DNA of 64,000 nt, taken from the NCBI GenBank assembly GCA_030540715.1, contig JAUNVQ010000009.1, forward strand, positions 37,427-101,426. Direction: 5' to 3'. The DNA is from Actinomycetaceae bacterium. GTDB taxonomy: Bacteria; Actinomycetota; Actinomycetes; Actinomycetales; Actinomycetaceae. Both the position numbers and the translations under genes were made by a program. This document shows positions 9,154 to 17,923 of the stretch, piece after piece. The notes under the pieces were generated by a model that was not told the DNA's origin, did not search any database, and was given only the letters and a program-made list of their open reading frames with translations. How positions within the stretch are numbered: position 1 is the first letter of the stretch; every line of letters begins with the position of its first letter.

Positions 9154-10514
9154 GATTTGACGTTGTTAGTATTTTCCCGCAATACTTTGACGTACTTGAT
9201 TTATCACTGGTAGGAAAAGCTCGAAAACGTGGCCTTTTATCCATCAAAATTCATGACCTGCGTGACTATGCCTCGGATCCTCACAAAACAGTTGATGACA
9301 CCCCCTATGGCGGCGGGCCTGGCATGGTGATGAGACCCGATATATGGGGAAAGGCTCTTGACGATATTATGGGCCCAGAATCCCCGGGGTCAGGCATGAA
9401 GGTTTTAGCTGTTCCTACACCATCAGGTGAACCATTAAGCCAGAGGACGATTGAGGGGCTTGCTCATTCCAGTGACCAAATTATTTTTGCGTGCGGTCGC
9501 TACGAGGGGATAGACGAACGTGTTACTGAACATTACCGTCAGCGCTCCGATGTGTGGGTACTTGAATATTCCATGGGAGACTATATTGTTAATGGGGGAG
9601 AAGTTGCTGCTCTTGCAGTGATTGAAGCTGTTGGCCGGCTAGTTGAAGGTGTTGTAGGTAACACTGAATCAGTCAAACAGGAATCTTTTTCTGAAGAAGG
9701 TCTGTTAGAGTCTCCCGTCTATACAAAACCCGCAACGTGGCGCGGTATCAATGTGCCCGAGGTATTAACAAAAGGTAACCATAAAGCTATCGAACGTTGG
9801 CGGCGCGACCGTGCACTTGAACGCACTTTGAAGCAGCGTCCAGATTTGATTCGACGAATTAATGGACATGATCTTGATATACACGACCGTGAATTGTTGG
9901 CGTCTTTAGGTGTGCTTGTCTCGCCTACCTACGCCAATTTTTCGATGCGGCTAGCACAACCTGACGATGCTCAAGCTCTTGCTACGTTGGCTGCACGTCT
10001 TTTCCCAATGGCGTGCCCAAAGGACTTAGATCGTCAAAGTATTCAACGCCATATTGATGAAGAGTTTAGTTTGGATAAGTTTACCCACATGTTGGCGCAG
10101 CCTGACACCTACAGGATAATGCTTGGATATGTTTCGATTTCTGGCAGTACAAAAGAACTGATCGCCTATTCCTTGGTGGAAAATATTTCGCTGGATTCCA
10201 AACCCTCCCACCCTGAGGTTGCCAAAGTTGTGCCACCAGGTACAGCGGAACTCTCTAAACTTTATGTGGATAAGGCATGGCAGGGTTCAGGTGTTGCTGG
10301 AGTGCTGATGCAATCCAGTTTTGATGATATTCACGGGCTGTCACCTGAGGCGCCAGCAGTAGTGGTTTCTACCCATGAGCGTAATAAACGTGCCGATATA
10401 TTCTATCGACGTCACGGATTCCGCAAGGTTGGTAAACGAACATATAACGTGGGCGGTCAAAATATGAGTGATAACGTCTATTTGGCAGCATTGCGCGGAC
10501 ATGACATCAATTAG
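9150..10514 (+). CDS. trmD: tRNA (m1G37) methyltransferase TrmD fused to a GNAT acetyltransferase domain
   Basis: Residues 1-255 are a complete TrmD: FDVVSIFPQYF start, YGGGPGMVM (53-61), CGRYEGIDERV (115-125) and SMGDYIVNGGEV (141-152), which form the trefoil-knot SAM site. The enzyme methylates G37 next to the anticodon and prevents frameshifting. Residues about 263-454 form a second domain, a GNAT-type N-acetyltransferase, with LSKLYVDKAWQGSGVAGVLM containing the acetyl-CoA loop QGSGVA (378-383), followed by the late FYRRHGF segment. The frame is continuous. The acetylation substrate is unknown. RimM overlaps upstream by 4 bases. Confidence 0.95.
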   Translation: MRFDVVSIFPQYFDVLDLSLVGKARKRGLLSIKIHDLRDYASDPHKTVDDTPYGGGPGMVMRPDIWGKALDDIMGPESPGSGMKVLAVPTPSGEPLSQRTIEGLAHSSDQIIFACGRYEGIDERVTEHYRQRSDVWVLEYSMGDYIVNGGEVAALAVIEAVGRLVEGVVGNTESVKQESFSEEGLLESPVYTKPATWRGINVPEVLTKGNHKAIERWRRDRALERTLKQRPDLIRRINGHDLDIHDRELLASLGVLVSPTYANFSMRLAQPDDAQALATLAARLFPMACPKDLDRQSIQRHIDEEFSLDKFTHMLAQPDTYRIMLGYVSISGSTKELIAYSLVENISLDSKPSHPEVAKVVPPGTAELSKLYVDKAWQGSGVAGVLMQSSFDDIHGLSPEAPAVVVSTHERNKRADIFYRRHGFRKVGKRTYNVGGQNMSDNVYLAALRGHDIN

Positions 10515-10640
10515 AGGGCGATACCTGTGATGACTTTTTGTCGCAGCAGGTAAACGTGCAGAAAAACACAGTATTTTGTGTTCTCATTTCGGGGAAAAGT
10601 ATGCCACAATTGAGCGCGAGTGAAAATGTTGCGCAAGACC

Positions 10641-10734
10641 TGCCACAGGGGGCTGCGCACCGACATTTTTACGCCAAATGTCTGTCAGATGGCACTTTGC
10701 CAAGCTGACCACATGTTATTTATGACCTGTGGCA
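10641..10734 (+). ncRNA. Structured rplS leader RNA, candidate three-way junction
   Basis: Three perfect helices fit together as a three-way junction. P1 is TGCCACAGG (10641-10649) with CCTGTGGCA (10726-10734). P2 is GACATTT (10662-10668) with AAATGTC (10676-10682). P3 is GTCAG (10684-10688) plus TGGCA (10690-10694) with TGCCA (10698-10702) plus CTGAC (10705-10709). P1 ends 8 bases before the rplS GGGAG ribosome site. A competing hairpin GCGCA (10631-10635) / TGCGC (10654-10658) would trap the 5' arm of P1, so two folds are possible. Ribosomal-protein leaders that bind L19 are known in other bacteria. This being one is inference. A possible promoter is TTGTGT (10576) with TATGCC (10600). Confidence 0.6.
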
Positions 10735-10754
10735 TGGATAACGGGAGATATGCA

Positions 10755-11108
10755 ATGAATATTATCGACAGTGTTAACAAAGCAAGTTTGCGTGAGGACA
10801 TTCCAGCTTTTCGCCCGGGGGATACTGTTAAGGTACACGTGCGCGTTATTGAAGGTACTCGTTCACGTATTCAGATTTTCCAGGGTGTTGTGATCGCACG
10901 CCAGGGTGGAAATAATGTGAATGCAACGTTTACTGTACGAAAGATATCCTTTGGTGTGGGAGTGGAACGCACATTCCCACTTCATGCGCCAACTATTGAA
11001 GAAATAGAAGTTGTCACCCGTGGCGATGTACGCAGAGCAAAACTTTATTATCTGCGCAATCTTCGTGGTAAGGCTGCTAAGATTCGCGAAAAACGTGAAT
11101 ACAAGTAA
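10755..11108 (+). CDS. rplS: 50S ribosomal protein L19
   Basis: The 117-residue product matches L19 ([61 protein letters not shown]). It contacts 16S rRNA at the subunit interface. The open frame begins at 10620, but L19 proteins begin at MNIIDSVNK, and GGGAG at 10743-10747 is correctly spaced for the ATG at 10755. The upstream part is the structured leader. A terminator follows. Confidence 0.97.
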   Translation: MNIIDSVNKASLREDIPAFRPGDTVKVHVRVIEGTRSRIQIFQGVVIARQGGNNVNATFTVRKISFGVGVERTFPLHAPTIEEIEVVTRGDVRRAKLYYLRNLRGKAAKIREKREYK

Positions 11109-11123
11109 AAACATATCGTGAAG

Positions 11124-11156
11124 GCCCATGTTCAGTGTTACGGACATGGGCTTTTG
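11124..11156 (+). terminator. Intrinsic terminator after rplS
   Basis: Stem GCCCATGT (11124-11131) / ACATGGGC (11144-11151) with a 12-base loop, then tttt. It is placed 15 bases after the rplS stop and closes the ribosomal block. Confidence 0.85.
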
Positions 11157-11229
11157 CTTACTCTTTTTGTCCTGACTGTAATAAGATGGTGAAGGACATG
11201 TTTTTTGTGGCAAGGAGGAAGGACAATTC

Positions 11230-12309
11230 GTGAATCATAGTTCGCTTCCGCCGCGCAATACCCGTCGTAACGGTCTTCCGCCTTCTATTCCTCCAAGAAG
11301 TCAGCGACGGCGGGCACGATCATCGTCCGGTTTAGCATTACCGGGTGATTCTACAGCGCCAAAGGAGCTTCATACTCATCAAGGAAAAGCTCAACAAAGA
11401 AGTGGCACTGAAAGTATGCAGACAACGCCACGACACCCAGGAATGCCTAGCACGCCGCAGTTTCCCCCTCCACGTGATCGGGTAAGTCAACCGGCTGGTA
11501 CGGCTCGAAGTGCACCGCCCTCTGCTGTCAATACACCTCCTATTTCACGGCCACCGTCTCGAAAAGAACGCAGCCAGCAACTGGAAGCTGATAGTAGAAC
11601 GCAACATAGTTTCCATGATGAACAGCATAAAGAATCAAAGAAACGAGTGTCGAAAACCTGGCTTGCCCTGCGTGAAGTCATTATGGTGTTTGTTGTAGCA
11701 CTTGCTATTTCAGCGCTGATTAAGGCCTTTTTAATTCAGGCTTTCATTATTCCTTCACAGTCCATGGAAGATACCCTACAAGTGAATGACCGTGTGCTTG
11801 TCTCAAAACTTGTTCCCAGTATGCGCCAAATTAATCGTGGCGACATTATTGTTTTTGAAGATGCACATAACTGGCTGCAAACACCCCCCGATCATTCGCC
11901 GTTTTCCTATATCAAAGAAGCATTGATTGCGTTAGGGTTGCGTCCCGATGATTCGGAAAATCATCTTATTAAAAGGGTAATTGGTTTACCGGGGGATCAT
12001 GTGCAGTGCTGTGATGGTGATGGCTCTATTGTTGTTAACGGAGTGAGCGTGAAGGAGCCCTACATCAAGCCTGGTGTTGCTCCATCCGAGATTCCCTTTG
12101 ACGTCTATCTTCCAGCTGACAAACTGTGGGTGATGGGCGATAACCGAGCTAACTCTGGTGATTCGCGCTACCACCTTGATGATTCCGATAAAGGCTTTGT
12201 TGATGTAAACGATGTGACTGGCCGAGCGTTTGTTATCATGTGGCCGTTTTCTCGCTGGGAAACCCTGTCGAATACGGATGCTTTTGCGGCAGTTCCTGCT
12301 TCGCCCTAG
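11230..12309 (+). CDS. lepB: Type I signal peptidase with long disordered N-terminus
   Basis: A 359-residue protein. The first 145 residues are Pro/Arg/Ser-rich and probably disordered and cytoplasmic. A membrane helix (about 153-175) follows, then the catalytic domain with PSQSM (nucleophile Ser178), the general-base Lys248 in LIKRVIGLPGD, and MGDNRANSGDSR. The enzyme removes signal peptides from exported proteins on the outer face of the membrane. The GTG start at 11230 is preceded by AGGAGG at 11214-11219. The arrangement rplS-lepB-rnhB is common in Actinobacteria. Confidence 0.95.
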   Translation: MNHSSLPPRNTRRNGLPPSIPPRSQRRRARSSSGLALPGDSTAPKELHTHQGKAQQRSGTESMQTTPRHPGMPSTPQFPPPRDRVSQPAGTARSAPPSAVNTPPISRPPSRKERSQQLEADSRTQHSFHDEQHKESKKRVSKTWLALREVIMVFVVALAISALIKAFLIQAFIIPSQSMEDTLQVNDRVLVSKLVPSMRQINRGDIIVFEDAHNWLQTPPDHSPFSYIKEALIALGLRPDDSENHLIKRVIGLPGDHVQCCDGDGSIVVNGVSVKEPYIKPGVAPSEIPFDVYLPADKLWVMGDNRANSGDSRYHLDDSDKGFVDVNDVTGRAFVIMWPFSRWETLSNTDAFAAVPASP

Positions 12310-12337
12310 TGGGGCCTTTGCCGTGGAAGAAATCAAT

Positions 12338-13033
12338 ATGACTTCGCAAAGATCAAAAGATATACCGCTTACACCTGGTTTAATGACGACGTTATTCAAC
12401 TCTAGTCCCAGTGGCTACGTGATAGGAATCGATGAGGTCGGACGTGGCGCTCTAGCAGGCCCAGTATGCGTGGGAGCCGCCGCTATTGATCGCTCATGCG
12501 GGGATGCTCCGCAAGGGCTTACTGATTCAAAATGTTTACGCCCCTTACAACGCAAACAACTTTATGACCCCATTATTGCTTGGACCAAAGGATGCGCAGT
12601 TGGGTGTGCATCGTCTCAAGAGATTGATAGGTGGGGCATTATTGTTGCCTTACGACTAGCCGGACGAAGAGCCCTGAAAAAACTTCGCGATCGAGGAATC
12701 GATACAGGGGCAATTCTTCTTGATGGCTCACATAACTGGCTGGCGCTGCCACCACGTGACCTTTTCATGACTTACGATCATCCTGATAATGACCGAAGTC
12801 TTCCTGTACCAAACCAGATTGTGACCCAAGTGAAAGCCGATCAACATTATGCGGTGGTCAGCGCGGCCAGTGTAGTTGCTAAAGTTGATCGTGACAACTT
12901 GATGTGTGAACTTGATAGTGGTCCCTACGACTGGAAACATAACAAGGGGTATGCTTCTGGGGCCCATATACAGGCCTTGCGTGAACATGGCCCTTCGCCA
13001 CTGCATCGACTTTCATGGAAGCTACCATCATAA
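12338..13033 (+). CDS. rnhB: Ribonuclease HII
   Basis: 231 residues with the RNase HII active site: GIDEVGRGALAGP (Asp-Glu), the later ILLDGSHNWL (Asp), and VKADQHYAVVSAASVVAKVDRD. It cuts RNA in RNA-DNA hybrids, including single ribonucleotides. The frame is open from 12230 inside lepB, but GGAAGAA (12325-12331) positions the ATG at 12338. A GTG at 12323 is a possible alternative. Confidence 0.94.
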   Translation: MTSQRSKDIPLTPGLMTTLFNSSPSGYVIGIDEVGRGALAGPVCVGAAAIDRSCGDAPQGLTDSKCLRPLQRKQLYDPIIAWTKGCAVGCASSQEIDRWGIIVALRLAGRRALKKLRDRGIDTGAILLDGSHNWLALPPRDLFMTYDHPDNDRSLPVPNQIVTQVKADQHYAVVSAASVVAKVDRDNLMCELDSGPYDWKHNKGYASGAHIQALREHGPSPLHRLSWKLPS

Positions 13034-13090
13034 TATCGACGTTACTAATTCGCTGTGTCAGAGCATATGCGATTTTTCTTAAAATAGGGC

Positions 13091-13411
13091 ATGATAGAAC
13101 TTGTGAGTGTAGAGGACATTGAATCATTTGAAAACGACTTAGAGTTAGCGCTCTTTCAAGAGTATCGAGATGTTATTTCGCTTTTCCGTTATGTCGTTGA
13201 AACAGACCGACGTTTTTATCTTGCCAATAGCGTTGATTTGATTCCCCATATTTCACAGGGGGAAGTTTTTTATGAACTCACGCTCAATGATGCATGGGTA
13301 TGGGACATCTATCGGACATCAAGGTTTGTTAATAATGTACGTGTTATTACTTACAAGGATGTCAATATTGAAGAACTAGCAAAAACCGATTTAGATATTC
13401 CCGCTTCATAA
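13091..13411 (+). CDS. DUF2469 family protein
   Basis: A 106-residue acidic protein starting MIELVSVEDIESFENDLELALFQEYRDVISLFRYVVETDRRFYLAN. This is the DUF2469 family, found next to rnhB and yraN throughout Actinobacteria. The function is unknown. The start has no clear Shine-Dalgarno. TAAAAT ends 5 bases before the ATG, so a leaderless or near-leaderless transcript is possible. Confidence 0.88.
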   Translation: MIELVSVEDIESFENDLELALFQEYRDVISLFRYVVETDRRFYLANSVDLIPHISQGEVFYELTLNDAWVWDIYRTSRFVNNVRVITYKDVNIEELAKTDLDIPAS

Positions 13412-13429
13412 ACATACCAGCAGCTGAAG

Positions 13430-13438
13430 TTATCCACA
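13430..13438 (+). promoter_or_regulatory. Single perfect DnaA-box sequence
   Basis: TTATCCACA matches the DnaA box consensus exactly. It is a single copy between DUF2469 and the next gene, so it is not an origin. It could be a DnaA regulatory or titration site, or chance. Confidence 0.3.
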
Positions 13439-13611
13439 GTGTTCGTCATTTTATCTTCCTCTACTATTCGTCATCATTGCTGTTAGATAGGTTTATGAGA
13501 ATGCGAAAACAACGGCGTGATCATTCTTAATATCTATTTTCCCCAATATTTTTCGCTGTCTTTACCTTGTGTGCTCTGAGCCTTCACAATGAGAAGGAAG
13601 GAGGCAAGACA

Positions 13612-13815
13612 ATGATAGATAACCGTAATTCAGCCGATGCAACCGTGGTCAATTTACAAGAATACCGATTAAGAAAACACGAGCGGGCATTTATAGAGGC
13701 TATGTACCACTGTGGTGATAGCTATGCGTTATCGCCCTCTTTTTATAAGGACACAACGCCGTGTCTACACAGTGAACAGGCAGTTATTTTACCATTTCCG
13801 ACAGTACAACCCTAG
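13612..13815 (+). CDS. Small hypothetical protein
   Basis: 67 residues, starting MIDNRNSADATVVNLQEYRLRK. There is no recognizable domain, signal peptide or membrane segment. A strong ribosome site AAGGAGG (13597-13606 region) supports the ATG at 13612 over the upstream ATG of the longer frame. The stop is 8 bases before yraN, so it probably belongs to that operon. The VNLQEYR start resembles short actinobacterial proteins of unknown role at this locus, but I cannot name the family. Confidence 0.6.
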   Translation: MIDNRNSADATVVNLQEYRLRKHERAFIEAMYHCGDSYALSPSFYKDTTPCLHSEQAVILPFPTVQP

Positions 13816-13823
13816 GGTATTTT

Positions 13824-14210
13824 GTGGAAGCCTATCAATACGCAACATCACTTCGCAGTCGAGAGCTTGGTGAAGCAGGTGAAAGTTATGCTCGCGCTTA
13901 TCTTGAAAAGAATAGTTACACGATTCTTCATATGAACTGGCGTTGCAAGTATGGTGAAATCGATATTATCGCTTGCGATCAGCTCAGTAACGAGATTGCC
14001 ATTATCGAGGTAAAAACACGTAAATCTGCATTGTGTGGACGTCCGCTAGAAGCGGTAACACGAAAAAAGCAACAGCAGCTACGACGCTTGTCGGCTTTGT
14101 GGAGGCAGGAACATCAACCACATTTACCGCTACGCATAGATGTGATTGGCGTGTCTATCAACAGTGATACCAGTATTGATATTACGCATGTGAAAAGAGT
14201 ATTTTTATGA
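13824..14210 (+). CDS. yraN: UPF0102 / YraN family nuclease-like protein
   Basis: 128 residues with the UPF0102 pattern: LGEAGESYARAYLEKNSY, then NWRCKYGEIDIIA and IAIIEVKTRKS. GEIDI plus EVKTR gives the D-ExK metal site of the restriction-endonuclease-like fold. The biochemical role is unsettled. The GTG start at 13824 is right after the small upstream gene, and the stop overlaps comM by ATGA. The linkage with comM and dprA suggests a role in DNA processing. Confidence 0.9.
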   Translation: MEAYQYATSLRSRELGEAGESYARAYLEKNSYTILHMNWRCKYGEIDIIACDQLSNEIAIIEVKTRKSALCGRPLEAVTRKKQQQLRRLSALWRQEHQPHLPLRIDVIGVSINSDTSIDITHVKRVFL

Positions 14211-15769
14211 GCTACGCCAGCACTCACACCGTTGGAGTTATCGGAGTGGAAGGACACGTTATTAGTGTTCAAACCCATTTGTCGATGGGTCTTCCCGCAT
14301 TTGTTGTTGTGGGTTTGCCTGATACATCGGTTAAGGAATCAAAAGATCGTTTACGCGCTGCAATGTCGTCGTCAGGGCTAAGCTATCCGCAAGGAAAAAA
14401 CACGGTAAATCTTCATCCAGCTGAACTTCCAAAAAGTGGTTCAGGTTTTGATCTTGCGATTGCTGCAGCGATATTGAAAGCCCAGCATAACAGTAAAACC
14501 AGTAAAGATCGCACAACAATCTATCTGGGTGAACTTGGTCTTGACGGCTATGTTTATCCAGTGAAAGGTGCTTTAGCTGCGGTCTTATCGGCAAAAAAGC
14601 AGGGGTTTACAACGGTTGTTGTAGCACAACGTAATGAAAAAGAGCTATCTATCCTTGACGATATGAGTATTGTGCCCGTGGGGACGCTCCACGACTTGAT
14701 GGCGTGGTTAGACATTCCTGTAGATAAAGAAATGCCACACTATCCACCAGCTTCAACACTGTCTTATCGCAGTAGTGACGATGATGATCACACCACACGT
14801 AGCGCGTTTATTGCCGATATGGGTGATGTGATAGGGCAATATGAAGCCAAAAAAGCAATAGAGATAGCTGCAGCTGGGGGCCACCACGTTTATTTGCATG
14901 GCGATCCAGGATGCGGTAAAACGCTCCTGGCACGTTGTTTACCTGGTATTTTACCTCCATTAACAAAAGAGCAGGCAATAGAGGTGACAGCTATTCATTC
15001 AATGAAGGCATTGGCTGATCCTTCTCCCAGTCTTATTCGGCAGCCACCTTTTGTTCACCCGCATTATTCAACAACACTTGCCGCTATGATCGGGGGAGGA
15101 AGTGGTATTCCGCGTCCTGGTGCAGTAACGCTAGCGCATCACGGAGTGCTTTTCTTAGATGAGGCTCCAGAGTTTCCTCGTACAATCCTTGAAAGTCTTC
15201 GTCTGCCCCTTGAACATGGATCATTGACACTACATCGAGCACGTGTAAGTGCGCGATTTCCAGCTCGTTTTCAACTTGTCTTAGCTGCAAATCCATGTCC
15301 CTGTTCACAGGCAGCTTCTTCACAGAGAATGTGTCAGTGTCGTCCTCATCAAAAAATACGGTATGCACAAAAAATATCGGGACCTATCCTTGACCGTATC
15401 GATATCTCGTGTTACATGAGAACAATCAAAACAACAACCGCTGAACTCGGCGGAATTCATGAGAGATCCTCCACTGTGCAGCAAAGAGTGATTGAGGCAA
15501 GACAACGAGCTCTGCTGCGTTGGCAAGAACTGGGGGTGGAATGCAACCGTGATATTCCATCATCGGCATTGCGCTGTGGCCCGGCAGCACTTCTACCGGC
15601 TGTGCGAGCAATTGTTGATGAGCAGATTCGTAAAGGGGTTATTTCGATGAGGGGGGCCGACAAAATTGTACGACTATCATGGACAATCGCCGATTTAGCA
15701 GGCCACCAACAGCCTGAAGATAGTGATCTTTTACAAGCTATTGCATTTTATTCAAAGGAGGAACGATGA
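14207..15769 (+). CDS. comM: ComM/YifB family Mg-chelatase-like AAA+ ATPase
   Basis: 520 residues. The N-terminal Lon-protease-like ChlI domain (GLPDTSVKESKDRLRAA) is followed by an AAA+ core with Walker A GDPGCGKT (near residue 229), Walker B VLFLDEAPEFPR and a C-terminal lid with GADKIVRLSWTIADLAG. In other bacteria ComM is a hexameric helicase that helps branch migration during natural transformation. ATGA overlaps on both sides tie it to yraN and dprA. Confidence 0.94.
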   Translation: MSYASTHTVGVIGVEGHVISVQTHLSMGLPAFVVVGLPDTSVKESKDRLRAAMSSSGLSYPQGKNTVNLHPAELPKSGSGFDLAIAAAILKAQHNSKTSKDRTTIYLGELGLDGYVYPVKGALAAVLSAKKQGFTTVVVAQRNEKELSILDDMSIVPVGTLHDLMAWLDIPVDKEMPHYPPASTLSYRSSDDDDHTTRSAFIADMGDVIGQYEAKKAIEIAAAGGHHVYLHGDPGCGKTLLARCLPGILPPLTKEQAIEVTAIHSMKALADPSPSLIRQPPFVHPHYSTTLAAMIGGGSGIPRPGAVTLAHHGVLFLDEAPEFPRTILESLRLPLEHGSLTLHRARVSARFPARFQLVLAANPCPCSQAASSQRMCQCRPHQKIRYAQKISGPILDRIDISCYMRTIKTTTAELGGIHERSSTVQQRVIEARQRALLRWQELGVECNRDIPSSALRCGPAALLPAVRAIVDEQIRKGVISMRGADKIVRLSWTIADLAGHQQPEDSDLLQAIAFYSKEER

Positions 15770-16926
15770 ATGATTCTATTGCTAACTGTGAACGTATGGC
15801 TCGAATGGCCTGGAGCTATGTGAGCGAGTATCGAGATAATAATGCGAGGAATCTGATTGAACATATGGGAGCCTGCGATGCTTGGCAGTGGCTCAATAAT
15901 GACCAGCGTGTGCTGCCAAAGCTCTTTATGAATTACGCGAGAAAAAAGGATATAAAAGATCTTATTGATCAATGGGTGCTGAGAGCACGTAAATTCAATA
16001 TTGATGTGATACTTGAGCAGGCTGAATTGCATGGCATTGACATGATAGTCCCAGGAGATACTTATTGGCCGCAGACACTTTCGTTAATGAATGACTGGGA
16101 GCCTATAGGCATATGGGTGCGGGGAAACAAAGAGAGTTTACACAGTATCAATAAAAAAAGCGTATCTATTGTGGGTGCCAGAGCTTCGTCGCGCTACGGT
16201 GATCAAGTAAGTGCCGAGCTTTCCTATGATCTGAGTGTTCACGGTTACACCATTGTCTCTGGAGGCGCATTCGGTATTGATGCCATGGCCCACAGGGGAG
16301 CTCTTAAAGCTGAAGGAAAAACAGTTGCCGTATTAGCTGGAGGATTAGAACGATTTTACCCAGTTCGCCACACCGACCTCTTTCACGACATAATGGAAAA
16401 GGGCTGTCTTGTATCACTTTACCCACCCGGAGCGCGACCAACACGATGGCGGTTCTTAGACCGTAATCGTGTGATAGCTGGCCTTACCCAAGGATGCGTT
16501 GTTGTTGAAGCAGGATACCGCTCTGGTGCGCTGAACACTGCTCAACATGCACGTGAATTAGGCCGTCATTTAGGTGCGGTTCCCGGTTCAATATATTCAC
16601 TATCGAGTGTGGGAACACTACAGTTGATTCGTCACAATGCCACATTGATTTCCAACGCGCAAGAAGTCATAGAGATGATCGAGCCGATTTCTGCTGATGA
16701 AAAGTCAATACCACATTTACCGATCCAATCAAGGCTGTTAGACGGTATAGACGGTGATCAGCGAATCATTTTTGACGCGATGCCTGCGGTGCGTGCTGCA
16801 GCATTGGAAAATATTGCCCGAGCAGCAGGGCTATCAATCGAAAAAACAAGGATAGCACTTGTTAGTTTAGAACTTGAAGGACGAGTAACATGTTCACAAG
16901 GTCTTTGGAAAAGAAAGAAAACATGA
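15766..16926 (+). CDS. dprA: DNA-processing protein DprA
   Basis: 386 residues with the Rossmann-like DprA core: VSIVGARASSRYG near residue 130, IVSGGAFGIDAMAHRGAL, and LDRNRVIAGL. A C-terminal winged-helix-like region follows (about 325-386). DprA protects incoming single-stranded DNA and loads RecA in natural transformation, and is kept in many non-competent species. It is cotranslated with comM and xerC through ATGA overlaps. Confidence 0.94.
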   Translation: MNDSIANCERMARMAWSYVSEYRDNNARNLIEHMGACDAWQWLNNDQRVLPKLFMNYARKKDIKDLIDQWVLRARKFNIDVILEQAELHGIDMIVPGDTYWPQTLSLMNDWEPIGIWVRGNKESLHSINKKSVSIVGARASSRYGDQVSAELSYDLSVHGYTIVSGGAFGIDAMAHRGALKAEGKTVAVLAGGLERFYPVRHTDLFHDIMEKGCLVSLYPPGARPTRWRFLDRNRVIAGLTQGCVVVEAGYRSGALNTAQHARELGRHLGAVPGSIYSLSSVGTLQLIRHNATLISNAQEVIEMIEPISADEKSIPHLPIQSRLLDGIDGDQRIIFDAMPAVRAAALENIARAAGLSIEKTRIALVSLELEGRVTCSQGLWKRKKT

Positions 16927-17915
16927 AAGCATTGACGACTACCATGCCCACTGGTCAGGTTGGTCGAAATCGGCAACTCGGTTCACTTATGATGGTTAAT
17001 ATGGAAAAAGATACACGCGAACTTATTGCCAGCTTTCAACGGTATTTGCGCCGTGTAAAAGGATTTTCCGAGCATTCCGTCAAAGCCTACTCACAGGATC
17101 TTCAGCATTTTTTTACTACTATTCAAGGAGACGACCAACACTGTTATCGATCAACTTTTACCTTGACTCAGGCACGAGCCTGGCTTGCAGCGCTGATGAA
17201 TGATGGAGCAGCACGCTCAACATTGGCCCGGAGAGGTGCATCATTAAGAAAATTTAGTCACTGGCTCTTTACCACTCAACGCTTAGATACTGATTTTGCA
17301 GCTCGACTACGAACCCCCACTCCAGAGCACATTTTGCCCAGAGTGTTATCTGTTCATCAGATCACGCAATTATTTCGTCATATCCACAACGAAGTCAATG
17401 ACGATCCCACGCCAGTTGCGTTGCGTAATCGTGCCTGTTTTGAACTACTGTATTCAACGGGGATACGCGTTGGTGAACTTATTGGTATGAATCTTCATGA
17501 TATTGACGATGAACGTGCTGTGGTGCGCGTTCACGGAAAAGGCAACAAAGAACGCGTTGTTCCACTAGGTCAGCCTGCTCTTGCATCGATAGAGGAATAT
17601 CTGAAAGACGGGCGTCCCGCGTTGGCATCACTACACACGGACAACGCCATCTTTATTTCTACGCGAGGTACACGGATGAGTGATCGTGCTATTCGCCAAG
17701 CTCTTTACCATACCTGCGACAGGGCATCTATTGAAAGGATATCGCCTCACGCACTGCGCCATGCGGCCGCTACGCATATGTTGGAATACGGTGCCGATAT
17801 CCGTATGGTTCAAGAACTTTTAGGCCATTCGTCACTTGATACTACTCAACGATATACTCACGTTGATCAACGGCGATTAAAAGAAGCATTCATGCAGGCT
17901 CACCCTCATGCCTAA
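16923..17915 (+). CDS. xerC: Tyrosine recombinase XerC
   Basis: A tyrosine recombinase with an N-terminal SAM-like domain (LIASFQRYLRRVKGFSEHSV) and a catalytic domain carrying Arg in STGIRVGELIGM, HALRHAAATHM, LGHSSLDTTQRYTHVD (His and nucleophile Tyr). It resolves chromosome dimers at dif. The ATG at 16923 overlaps the dprA stop (ATGA) like the other junctions of this operon, giving 330 residues. This leaves about 33 extra N-terminal residues compared with typical XerC, and ATGs at 16989-17001 are alternatives but lack a ribosome site. Confidence 0.92.
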   Translation: MKALTTTMPTGQVGRNRQLGSLMMVNMEKDTRELIASFQRYLRRVKGFSEHSVKAYSQDLQHFFTTIQGDDQHCYRSTFTLTQARAWLAALMNDGAARSTLARRGASLRKFSHWLFTTQRLDTDFAARLRTPTPEHILPRVLSVHQITQLFRHIHNEVNDDPTPVALRNRACFELLYSTGIRVGELIGMNLHDIDDERAVVRVHGKGNKERVVPLGQPALASIEEYLKDGRPALASLHTDNAIFISTRGTRMSDRAIRQALYHTCDRASIERISPHALRHAAATHMLEYGADIRMVQELLGHSSLDTTQRYTHVDQRRLKEAFMQAHPHA

Positions 17916-17923
17916 CTATATTT

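Noticed and set aside
10620..10754. An N-terminal extension of L19 from the upstream start at 10620
   Set aside because: L19 starts at MNIIDSVNK, a ribosome site fits the ATG at 10755, and the upstream bases form perfect RNA helices.
13430..13438. Replication origin suggested by a DnaA box
   Set aside because: Only one box, no AT-rich unwinding region and no dnaA or dnaN neighbours.
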